Shown here in pieces: positions 7,180 through 12,818 of a stretch of 26,949 bases of DNA. Numbering within the stretch: position 1 is the stretch's first letter; every line of letters begins with the position of its first letter. The notes below the pieces were generated by a model. The model was not told where the DNA came from. It worked only from the letters and a program-made list of their open reading frames with translations, and did no database searches. Origin of the DNA: Fen-178 sp049516835 (GTDB lineage: Bacteria > Acidobacteriota > Terriglobia > Bryobacterales > Bryobacteraceae); NCBI GenBank assembly GCA_049516835.1, contig JBEKSR010000065.1, positions 1-26,949 of the forward strand, written 5' to 3'. A program made the translations under genes and the position numbers.

Positions 7180-7998
7180 ATGAACCCGCCGTCCCGCATC
7201 GAAATCGAGAAATTCGCTAACGAGAGATTTCAAGCAGACCTTGAGCGCCGAATCAACGAGTATGCACTGAAGCAGGCTCAGGCGCTTGCACAAGTAAGGT
7301 CTAGGGGAAACAGTGGTGGCTTCCTGCCCGCGTTAATCCAGTGCAAACAGGAGAAGTTGCGGGCGGAGATACTTGCTTTGGCCGATGCATGGGTGGAGGC
7401 GGGCACGATCTACGCGGTACCCCTTCAAGTGTGGGCGGAAGAGGCTCTCGAAAAGGCGGCCGTCCTAATGGCCGCAGGGACCGTTAGCGCCCTTCGTGGC
7501 GAGCTTGACCGCATTGCGAAGAAAACCCGGAATCCGCAGAACGAGACCGGGGCTGGCAACCGGGCGATAGAAGGCGCCATGAGATCAGCGTTACGCGAAG
7601 GAAAGCTCAGGCTGAAAACGCAGAGAATCCAGGCCGGGCGTTGGCTAGGGGACCTTCCGGCGTCGGGTCTGCAAAGCGGCACCAAACCACCGAAGCTTTC
7701 ATCGGTGGCCGGGAGGAAACCGGAAAGCGCGGCGTCCATCACTGGCAAACTGCCGAGGGATGCTCTTGTCGGCGGAACGAAACCGGGTTCGACCGAACCA
7801 ACACCCGCACAGGGAAAGCCGTCCGGGGTGGCGAACGGCGCGGATCGTGGCGGGGCGAGTTGGCAAGACATTGAAATCTCTTTCCTGAGCGACGAGCGGG
7901 TTCAGATCCGAAGTCGTAAGAGTACCGAAACCCGCAACTACGGCGAGCTAGAGTTCGCTGATCGCAGAGCGAAGCGGGGCAAACCCAAGCCTAACTAA
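7180..7998 (+). CDS. Unknown protein with winged-helix-like C-terminus, cut by in-frame TAA
   Basis: 272 codons from the ATG at 7180 (GGGAG 9 nt upstream) to TAA 7996-7998. The N-terminal about 110 residues are helical and charged (RIEIEKFANERFQADLERRI). A low-complexity Lys/Gly/Thr/Pro linker follows (about 150-225). The end, WQDIEISFLSDERVQIRS through ELEFADRRAKRGKPKPN, is the beginning of a domain that resumes after the stop in the same frame (AWVTLRAMAEQDG, 7999-8217). The intact protein would have had 345 residues. The stop most likely arose by a point change, leaving a truncated protein without its presumed DNA-binding helices. Confidence 0.7.
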   Translation: MNPPSRIEIEKFANERFQADLERRINEYALKQAQALAQVRSRGNSGGFLPALIQCKQEKLRAEILALADAWVEAGTIYAVPLQVWAEEALEKAAVLMAAGTVSALRGELDRIAKKTRNPQNETGAGNRAIEGAMRSALREGKLRLKTQRIQAGRWLGDLPASGLQSGTKPPKLSSVAGRKPESAASITGKLPRDALVGGTKPGSTEPTPAQGKPSGVANGADRGGASWQDIEISFLSDERVQIRSRKSTETRNYGELEFADRRAKRGKPKPN

Positions 7999-8217
7999 GC
8001 GTGGGTTACCTTGCGCGCGATGGCCGAACAGGACGGCATCATCCGGGACGGCGCAAAAACGGGCGCGACTTGGCCGAAGGTGGAGAAGCGGATACAGGAG
8101 ATACGGAAGGTGCTCCGGAAGCACTTCAGCATTACCGCCGATCCCATCCCGTTCGTTGAAGGAACCGGATACCAGGCGCGTTTCAAGATCGGCTGTAGTC
8201 CTTCATTTCGCACGTAG
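7999..8217 (+). pseudogene. Severed C-terminal domain of the preceding gene (winged-helix-like)
   Basis: Same frame as the upstream gene, directly after its TAA. It encodes AWVTLRAMAEQDGIIRDG, then KVEKRIQEIRKVLRKHFSI and DPIPFVEGTGYQARFKI, ending at TAG 8215-8217. The final strand-turn (VEGTGYQARF) resembles the wing of OmpR/PhoB-type effector domains (VRGVGYRF), hence the winged-helix suggestion. It could be made only by readthrough of the UAA or by reinitiation at the TTG 8011 or ATG 8020. The left 31-bp inverted repeat begins at its last base. Confidence 0.6.
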
Positions 8218-8247
8218 GCGAATTTTCGGTAGTGGGTCAGTTTGAAA
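8217..8247 (+). repeat. Left 31-bp terminal inverted repeat of a cassette
   Basis: GGCGAATTTTCGGTAGTGGG plus the following TCAGTTTGAAA is matched in inverted orientation by 10171-10201 at 27 of 31 positions. The pair brackets about 2 kb of orphan genes. The style resembles the ends of IS21-like elements, which carry multiple repeats near their termini; no istA/istB is present between them. No target-site duplication is visible. Confidence 0.6.
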
Positions 8248-8359
8248 TTCGGTTCTCTTGACCTTGGGGCTGGGGTTGCAATACTGGAAGCATGGCAATC
8301 AAATGCCCACGTGATCCGATTCAACTTGCCCACCAAGTTTTCCTCGAATCAATTGGGAG

Positions 8360-8512
8360 GTGGCCAAAACTGAGCAACCGAAGCCGAAAGACCCGGCTGC
8401 TGTCGCGTTGGGGCAAAAGGGAGGCATGGCGCGGGCTACCGCCCTTCCTCCTGGGAAACGGGCACAGATCGCAGCCAAAGGCGCTAAGGCGCGTTGGGGC
8501 AAGAGGAAATAA
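8360..8512 (+). CDS. Small basic protein, AVALGxKGGxARA / AxARWGK type
   Basis: 50 codons from GTG 8360 to TAA 8510-8512. The protein is very basic: KPKDPAAVALGQKGGMARA, then PPGKRAQIAAKGAKARWGKR. This pattern (DPAAVALGRKGG...IAxKAAxARWGK) belongs to a widespread family of tiny Lys/Ala-rich proteins in acidobacteria and relatives, thought of as histone-H1-like or KGG-like, with no firm function. The GTG is the only usable start after an in-frame stop at 8312; a GGGAGG sits too close to it for normal spacing, so initiation is uncertain. It is the first gene inside the inverted-repeat-bounded segment. Confidence 0.6.
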   Translation: MAKTEQPKPKDPAAVALGQKGGMARATALPPGKRAQIAAKGAKARWGKRK

Positions 8513-8546
8513 GCCGCAGTTTTTGCGGGGGTGCCCGGAGCCGCGC

Positions 8547-8744
8547 CTACTTCAAGAAGTGCGTATAAAGCCAGTTAAAGATGAAGGCACCAACAACGCG
8601 GGACCCGAAGAATATACTGAGTTCACGGTTGATCGTTCTGCCGAGTCTGGTTGCAATTCGTTCGGGTAGCTCCTGAATATCGCTACGGAGTCCCTTGATT
8701 TCCTGGAGTAGTTCATCCAGCGAAGCTTTGGGCGACGGATTCAC
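8547..8744 (-). CDS. Small membrane-anchored coiled-coil protein
   Basis: 65 codons from GTG 8742-8744, with AAAGG 7 nt upstream. The first 40 residues form a charged amphipathic helix (SLDELLQEIKGLRSDIQELP, then ERIATRLGRTINREL). A short hydrophobic segment follows (IFFGSRVVGAFIFNWLYTHFL), ending in Lys. That suggests a C-terminal membrane anchor with a cytoplasmic coiled coil. It converges with the small basic protein gene. The family is not recognised. Confidence 0.55.
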   Translation of the reverse strand: MNPSPKASLDELLQEIKGLRSDIQELPERIATRLGRTINRELSIFFGSRVVGAFIFNWLYTHFLK

Positions 8745-8865
8745 GAATGGCCTTTCGCATTAGTGCGGTCATGATACACTATTAACGTCGGGAAACTGGA
8801 ACGCTACCGGGCCGCCAAGACTGGAGCGCTCAGCCTCCCAAAGGAAATCCCGCCATCCTAGCCAC

Positions 8866-8899
8866 TGGCGCAATTCCAGTATAGTGGAGAATTGTGCCA
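8866..8899. repeat. 11-bp inverted repeat with 12-bp spacer
   Basis: TGGCGCAATTC and GAATTGTGCCA pair over 11 positions (one G-T) around CAGTATAGTGGA. It lies in the 206-bp gap between two convergently arranged minus-strand small genes (8547-8744 and 8951-9217). There is no T-run, so it is not a typical terminator. It could be an operator or a remnant element end. Confidence 0.4.
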
Positions 8900-8950
8900 T
8901 GGAGAGTCCCTCCGTTTCGCAGTTACTCGGCGACCCCGAAAACCCATAGA

Positions 8951-9217
8951 CTATACACCGAATGCTTTTTCATCAAGCGCCGGCTGGTCGATGGAGAAAA
9001 GCCCTAAACCGATTCCATGGTATGGGACGAAAAGCACGGATGTCTTTGGCGAAGTTGGGACGCCTAGTTTTTGCAGCACGGCATTCGTAAAGGTCTGGCT
9101 CTCAATCCATACACCGCCAGCCTCCACGCCCAGAAGATTGACCTTCTGGAGCGCTGTCTGGTGGATGAATGGAATGAGCATAGAGATGGGCTGGCCCACA
9201 AAATCAGAGAGTTGCAT
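8951..9217 (-). CDS. Small conserved-looking protein of unknown function
   Basis: 88 codons from the ATG at 9215-9217; a GTG two codons earlier (9223) is an alternative. Segments such as LSDFVGQPISMLIPFIHQTA, VNLLGVEAGGVWIES, LGVPTSPKTSVLFVPYHGI and a C-terminal FSIDQPALDEKAFGV have the look of a compact beta-rich fold. I associate this pattern with acidobacterial orphan proteins but cannot name it. The start lies 19 bp from the beginning of an IS-derived fragment, so any native promoter upstream has probably been replaced. Confidence 0.6.
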   Translation of the reverse strand: MQLSDFVGQPISMLIPFIHQTALQKVNLLGVEAGGVWIESQTFTNAVLQKLGVPTSPKTSVLFVPYHGIGLGLFSIDQPALDEKAFGV

Positions 9218-9235
9218 TCCCACAGTCTACCATGA

Positions 9236-9424
9236 TGTGCCCACACCCGGCTGACAAATGCGTTTTCAAAGAAGGTTGAGAACCATGCAGCCGCCCCAGC
9301 AATTGTTTATACGTACTACAACTTCGCCAGGATTCATCAGAGCCTGCGGGTGACTCCGGCGATTGCTACTGGAGTGACAGACCATCTATGGGAAATTGGG
9401 GATCTGGTAGGGCTTCTAAGTTGA
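9236..9424 (+). pseudogene. 3' remnant of an IS1-family-like transposase gene
   Basis: After an in-frame TGA at 9233-9235 the frame reads HTRLTNAFSKKVENHAAA, YYNFARIHQSLRVTPAIA, then GVTDHLWEIGDLVGLLS and stop. This is the conserved C-terminus of IS1-like (InsB-type) DDE transposases, with the RLTNAFSKK and YYNFxRIHxxLRVTPA motifs. The catalytic core is absent, so it is a dead fragment of about 62 codons. Its last 59 bp overlap the 3' end of the opposite-strand proteasome-like gene, whose C-terminal tail therefore comes from IS DNA. Confidence 0.8.
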
Positions 9425-10073
9425 TAGGTTGAAGCCCGAATCGCTGTCTACTATCTTCCAACTTGCGATAGTAAGGGCGTCCCAAGGACCTGGCGTTGCC
9501 ATTGGGGTAAAGGATGGCGATTGCTGTCTTAGGGCCCACGCTTGGAGCGTTCTCACTATATCTTTTGGCCTCATAAACGAGATAGATAGCCCTGCGCACG
9601 GAAATGGAAGCACTATATTTTCTGATCCTCAGAATCGGCATGGCAATTGACAATCCTGATCCAATTACAGCCACTTCACTGGCGAGCCGCGTATACGGAG
9701 TGCCCCCTTCATATCCGGTATACATTAGCATCGGTTCGCCGAAGACGAATCCACCAACGATTAGCTCAATGCGACAGTTTGCCTCACAAAACGGAGAGGA
9801 TTGGAAGTCGCCTGTGGACTGCTTGACGAGATTGAAGATATCTTCCCGGAAGGCCGGGCATGGTGCATGATGCACCCGCACAGAGAGAAACTTAGAAAGC
9901 TCGGTTGCAGGTATCCAATCCCCTGAGATCAGCGTGAACCAGTTGTGCCCCAAGGTATCAAGCTTCACAGCTTTATCGCTCGACGTATAGACGTCATCGA
10001 GGCGCGAATCCATACAAATGACAATGCGCGATTCGTCTTCCTCCCGGCAAGCCGCCGCAATGCAAATCGTCAT
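9366..10073 (-). CDS. Proteasome-fold Ntn hydrolase (orphan peptidase-like)
   Basis: 235 residues from the ATG at 10071-10073, beginning MTICIAAAC. The longer upstream frame is rejected because this start places Thr directly after Met, as required for an N-terminal nucleophile once Met is removed. Counting from that Thr as 1, the 20S beta/HslV-type landmarks appear: D21 in ICMDSR, K33 in SSDKAVKLDTLGHNWFTLIS, and an SG turn where proteasome subunits have AGG. Later strands include IELIVGGFVFGEPMLMYTGY and LASEVAVIGSG. Small orphan Ntn hydrolases of this type exist widely; the substrate is unknown and no HslU-like ATPase is nearby. The last about 19 residues are encoded in IS-derived DNA. Confidence 0.7.
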   Translation of the reverse strand: MTICIAAACREEDESRIVICMDSRLDDVYTSSDKAVKLDTLGHNWFTLISGDWIPATELSKFLSVRVHHAPCPAFREDIFNLVKQSTGDFQSSPFCEANCRIELIVGGFVFGEPMLMYTGYEGGTPYTRLASEVAVIGSGLSIAMPILRIRKYSASISVRRAIYLVYEAKRYSENAPSVGPKTAIAILYPNGNARSLGRPYYRKLEDSRQRFGLQPINLEALPDPQFPIDGLSLQ

Positions 10074-10079
10074 TGCCCT

Positions 10080-10085
10080 AGTATA
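10080..10085 (-). promoter_or_regulatory. -10 box implying leaderless transcript
   Basis: TATACT on the minus strand is followed by six bases (AGGGCA) and then the ATG of the Ntn-hydrolase gene. This puts the expected transcription start at or next to the A of the start codon. No good -35 match lies 16-18 bp upstream (an A-tract spans the spacer). Confidence 0.4.
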
Positions 10086-10170
10086 ACCGACCTTTTTTTT
10101 GCTTAGCAGGAAGGGCCGCGGGCGCAGATTTGGTCGAGGCGGAAATTTCGGTGCTGTCAAGGCGTTTCCC

Positions 10171-10201
10171 TTTCAAACCGGCCCACTACCGAATTTTCGC
10201 C
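10171..10201 (-). repeat. Right 31-bp terminal inverted repeat of a cassette
   Basis: Reverse complement of 8217-8247 at 27 of 31 positions, with differences only at positions 7, 8, 21 and 23. A 13-bp core, CCGAATTTTCGCC, recurs as an exact direct repeat at 10286-10298, and TTTTCGCC occurs again at 10260-10268. Multiple iterations near an end are typical of transposase-binding arrays in IS21-like elements. Confidence 0.6.
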
Positions 10202-10258
10202 AGAACCAAACAAAAAACTTCGGATTTGTTTTTGCCCGCCTTTCAATGTCTTAGGGGA

Positions 10259-10273
10259 GTTTTCGCCGAAAAC
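10259..10273. promoter_or_regulatory. Palindrome GTTTTCG-C-CGAAAAC, candidate operator
   Basis: A perfect 7-bp inverted repeat with one central base, centred 46 bp before the ATG of the excisionase-like gene. It shares the TTTTCGCC core with sites at 10189-10201 and 10286-10298. Either a regulator operator or part of a transposase-binding array. Confidence 0.35.
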
Positions 10274-10311
10274 TGTCCTTGCCCGCCGAATTTTCGCCCT
10301 GTTGGGTGGAT

Positions 10312-10644
10312 ATGAATACTTCACGAACCTGCGAACGCGAAAGCGTAGCAAAGGAACGGCTGCAAAGCCTTCTCAATGAATTCGACGTGGCGCGCATCAC
10401 GGGCTTGTCCGTCGCGTCCGTCCGGCGGTGGCGGCTTCTTCGTCAGGGGCCGAAGTACGTCAAGATCGGCGCGGCGGTTCGCTACAAGCCCAACGATGTC
10501 CTGCCATGGCTGAGTTCGCACGGCTTTAGACGTCGGACCCCGTTTCGGGAGCGGTTGTACGCCTGCTTGGGGCGCCTCGCGGTCTCGGCGGGCGCCGAGG
10601 TCGTCCGCGCAGTCGTACACCACGTGCTCAGCAAGCTTGGATAG
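10312..10644 (+). CDS. Excisionase-like helix-turn-helix protein (MerR/AlpA type)
   Basis: 110 residues from the ATG at 10312, with GGTGGA just upstream; an upstream start at 10279 is possible but lacks a ribosome-binding site. The DNA-binding domain is about residues 18-70: LLNEFDVARITGLSVASVRR, then WRLLRQGPKYVKIGAAVRYK and DVLPWLSSHG. This is the HTH_17 layout used by excisionases and AlpA-type regulators: helix pair, wing carrying KIGxxVRY, closing helix. The C-terminal 35 residues are Arg and Val rich and unrecognised. Its place in the island fits a regulator or recombination directionality factor, but no integrase gene is visible. Confidence 0.65.
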   Translation: MNTSRTCERESVAKERLQSLLNEFDVARITGLSVASVRRWRLLRQGPKYVKIGAAVRYKPNDVLPWLSSHGFRRRTPFRERLYACLGRLAVSAGAEVVRAVVHHVLSKLG

Positions 10645-10679
10645 GGTGGGTATGGAGAGGTTTGTTCGGGGCGAGTTTC

Positions 10680-10706
10680 GAAACCTGAGGGGGGTCGCCA
10701 AGCACC
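10680..10706. repeat. Degenerate 27-bp direct repeat, copy B
   Basis: Same orientation as 5411-5437, about 22 of 27 positions alike. Its right edge coincides to within a base with the point (10707/10708) where the reading frame of a RelE-like toxin loses family resemblance. It therefore marks a recombination or insertion breakpoint. Confidence 0.35.
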
Positions 10707-10707
10707 C

Positions 10708-10794
10708 CGCGCGCTTGGCCTCCTGCTGTATTTCGGGGGGCAGGCCGGAGAACAGCCGCCAGAACCGCCGGGTCGTCCGCGATTGGATTCTCAT
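10708..10794 (-). pseudogene. 5' fragment of a RelE/ParE-like toxin gene
   Basis: Starting at ATG 10792-10794 the minus strand reads MRIQSRTTRRFWRLFSGLPP then EIQQEAKRA, the first 29 residues of a RelE-type mRNA interferase family (RTTxxFWxLxxxLPxEIQ). After that the frame continues into unrelated sequence. The catalytic C-terminal half is missing. It lies 18 bp behind an intact antitoxin gene, the normal antitoxin-toxin order, so this was a complete module before the break. Confidence 0.6.
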
Positions 10795-10812
10795 CCCTGC
10801 GAACATCCGCAA

Positions 10813-11034
10813 CTATCTGCCAAGCAGATCGTCCAAGGGAAGCGTTTCCCCCCTCGCGTCCTCTTCGAGGGCTTCCCGAGCCAGACGGCGAATGATATCG
10901 CGCTTCTCGGCGAACCGCCTCCTCCACGCCTCCTCGTCGGCGAGGGAAGCGAGAATCTGGGAGGCGATCGCATCCTGCTCCGCCTGGGGCAGAACGCCGG
11001 CCTTTTCCAGCGCCTTTTCCAGCAGCGGCGACAT
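10813..11034 (-). CDS. Antitoxin-like small protein (orphaned)
   Basis: 73 residues, MSPLLEKALEKAGVLPQAEQ, then DAIASQILASLADEEAW and EALEEDARGETLPLDDLL. This acidic helical pattern is common among small antitoxins paired with RelE-like toxins in acidobacteria and cyanobacteria. The ATG at 11032-11034 lies 18 nt after the hpt stop, so it may be cotranscribed with hpt. Its partner toxin is reduced to a 29-codon remnant downstream, so the antitoxin has no functional local target. Confidence 0.65.
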   Translation of the reverse strand: MSPLLEKALEKAGVLPQAEQDAIASQILASLADEEAWRRRFAEKRDIIRRLAREALEEDARGETLPLDDLLGR

Positions 11035-11052
11035 ACTTCAAGTTTATCAGCT

Positions 11053-11595
11053 CTACCCCGCCGCCGTCGCCGCTTCTTCCAGCACGCAGATATCGTCCAG
11101 GTTGCGGTACTTCTCGTCGAAATCCAGGCCGTATCCCACCACGAACTGGTCCGGAATCTGGAATCCCACGTAGCTCACGTGCACCGGCCGCAGCCGGCGC
11201 TCGGGCTTGTCCAGCAGCGCCGCGATGCGGATGGAATGCGGCTTCCGCTGGTCCAGCACGTGCATGAGGTAGTTGAGGGTGATGCCGCTATCGACAATGT
11301 CTTCGACGATCAGCACCTCCGCCCCTTCGAGCGAAATGTCCAGGTCCTTGGTGACCTTCACTTCACCCGAGGTGGTCTTCCCTTTTCCGTAACTGGAAAT
11401 GCCCATGAAGTCGATATACACGTCGCGCTTCATGGCCCGCGTCAGGTCCGCCAGAAAGAAGGCGGCGCCTTTCAGAATGGCGATCATGTGCAGGCGCCCC
11501 TCGGGATAATCGCGGGAAATCTGTTCGCCGAGTTCCTTGATCCGCACCTGGATCTTCTCGGAGGGGATTAACACCCGCAGCGTGGGATTAGTCAT
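11053..11595 (-). CDS. hpt: Hypoxanthine(-guanine) phosphoribosyltransferase
   Basis: Purine salvage: transfers phosphoribose from PRPP to hypoxanthine or guanine in the cytoplasm. 180 residues, normal for the bacterial family. Key motifs: LKGAAFF (41-47, PPi-binding loop), SSYGKGKTTSG (67-77, flexible loop), VLIVEDIVDSGITL (94-107, the PRPP signature) and VVGYGLDFDEKYRNL near the C-terminus. It starts 10 nt downstream of the exported coiled-coil gene, so the two probably share a transcript. An antitoxin gene follows. Confidence 0.95.
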   Translation of the reverse strand: MTNPTLRVLIPSEKIQVRIKELGEQISRDYPEGRLHMIAILKGAAFFLADLTRAMKRDVYIDFMGISSYGKGKTTSGEVKVTKDLDISLEGAEVLIVEDIVDSGITLNYLMHVLDQRKPHSIRIAALLDKPERRLRPVHVSYVGFQIPDQFVVGYGLDFDEKYRNLDDICVLEEAATAAG

Positions 11596-11605
11596 GGAGT
11601 TTCTA

Positions 11606-12424
11606 TTATCCGCCAGGCACGAGCCGTGTGCTCATGGGCCCGATGTGAATGTGCGCGCCAGTGGCCTTGCCGGGCACGGCCTGGCGAAACGCGAAGTAGG
11701 GAATGCGATTTTCAGTGAGAAACTCGCGCAGCCAGACGCCCTCCGGCAGGTCGGGATGGACCGCCACGTCGACGCGCCCGCGGTGGTCGAAGCCTAGCGC
11801 GCGATGCACGGCCGTTTCGCCGTTGGCGCTCACCGGCAGCGGCTTGCCGAACTGTCTGGCGAACGCCATCTCCACCCGCGCCAGCGTTCCCGCCGTGAAG
11901 ATGCCATCGCCATCGTAACGATCGGCAATCTGGGGCGCCTCGGCCGGCTCCTCGGCCAGCTTGTTGGCCAGCGCTTCTTCCGCCTGGGCCATCTCGGTCA
12001 GTTCGCGCACCAGGCTGGCGCGCGATTCCGCCAGGTCCGCCTCCTTGCGCGCCCGGTCCATCTCCTCCAGGAACCCGCCCAACGAGAGCTGCGACGCCGC
12101 GCCCGCCTCCACCAGCCGTTTCGCTTCGTCGAGCGCTTTCCTGCGGCGGTCGAAGCGGCGGCTGGCAGCGGTCATCATCTCGTCGGTCTGCTCCGCGGTC
12201 AAATCCTGGCCGTACAAGGTTCGCCGCAGAATGGCCGCGTCCTGGGCATCGGCCATGGCCTCTTCGGCTTTCTGCAATTGGGCCCGCGGCGCCGCCCCGG
12301 CCTCCACCAGGGCCCGCAGGTTCCGGACTTCGGCCTGGGCGCGCGCCACTTCCGGCGCATCGTCGGTTTGCGCGCCAACCGCGCCCGCGCACACCAATAA
12401 CACCAGGCCGAAACACCAACGCAT
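11606..12424 (-). CDS. Exported coiled-coil protein with His/Asp-rich C-terminal domain
   Basis: 272 residues. Signal peptide MRWCFGLVLLVCAGAVGAQ. Residues about 25-165 are Ala/Glu/Arg-rich helices with TolC-like repeat phrasing (VEAGAAPRAQLQKAEEAMAD and LVEAGAASQLSLGGFLEEMD). A C-terminal domain (about 195-265) has GFDHRGRVDVAVHPD, WLREFLTENRIPYFAFR and TGAHIHIGP. H214, D219, H223 and H258/H260 recall the metal site of M15-type peptidases, but spacing differs from the classical motif (HxGxxD), so this is only a suggestion. Likely periplasmic, perhaps acting on peptidoglycan. Its start codon overlaps that of the divergent rsfS. Confidence 0.7.
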   Translation of the reverse strand: MRWCFGLVLLVCAGAVGAQTDDAPEVARAQAEVRNLRALVEAGAAPRAQLQKAEEAMADAQDAAILRRTLYGQDLTAEQTDEMMTAASRRFDRRRKALDEAKRLVEAGAASQLSLGGFLEEMDRARKEADLAESRASLVRELTEMAQAEEALANKLAEEPAEAPQIADRYDGDGIFTAGTLARVEMAFARQFGKPLPVSANGETAVHRALGFDHRGRVDVAVHPDLPEGVWLREFLTENRIPYFAFRQAVPGKATGAHIHIGPMSTRLVPGG

Positions 12425-12818
12425 GATACCTCATTGTAGTACGATACTCACAGGAGCCAAAGACATCCAAGCCGCCGCCCCCACCTGGCTCGTTGCCGTC
12501 CGCGCCGCCGCATCCAAGAAAGCCGCCGACACCCAGGTCCTGGACCTCAGAGGCATCACTTCGTTTACCGATTTCTTCGTGATCGCTACCGGCGCCAACC
12601 CGCGGCAGATTCAGGCCATCAGCGACGAAGTCGGCCTCCAGTTGAAGCAGCAGGCCGGCGAACTGCCCTTCAGCATCGAGGGTTACAACCAGGCGGAGTG
12701 GGTGCTGGCCGATTACGGCGACCTGCTGGTCCACATCTTCTCGCCCAAAGCCCGCGAGTATTACAGCCTGGAGCGTCTCTGGCGCAGCGCCAAGACCGTC
12801 GAGATCCCCGCCGAGTGA
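12423..12818 (+). CDS. rsfS: Ribosomal silencing factor RsfS (Iojap family)
   Basis: Binds L14 on free 50S subunits and blocks subunit joining when nutrients are short. 131 residues if started at ATG 12423, the only canonical start before the conserved domain. Domain from about residue 20: WLVAVRAAASKKAADTQVLD, LRGITSFTDFFVIATG, RQIQAISDEV, then EGYNQAEWVLADYGDLLVHI and FSPKAREYYSLERLW, all characteristic. The ATG has no Shine-Dalgarno and overlaps the start of the divergent gene; AGGAG at 12452 would suit a start near 12465 but no ATG/GTG/TTG occurs there. rlmH follows with a 4-nt overlap. Confidence 0.9.
   Translation: MIPHCSTILTGAKDIQAAAPTWLVAVRAAASKKAADTQVLDLRGITSFTDFFVIATGANPRQIQAISDEVGLQLKQQAGELPFSIEGYNQAEWVLADYGDLLVHIFSPKAREYYSLERLWRSAKTVEIPAE

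Noticed and set aside
10088..10160. Longer N-terminus for the Ntn hydrolase (start at 10160)
   Set aside because: It would block exposure of the catalytic Thr, has no ribosome-binding site, and extends into the 10080-10085 promoter-like box.
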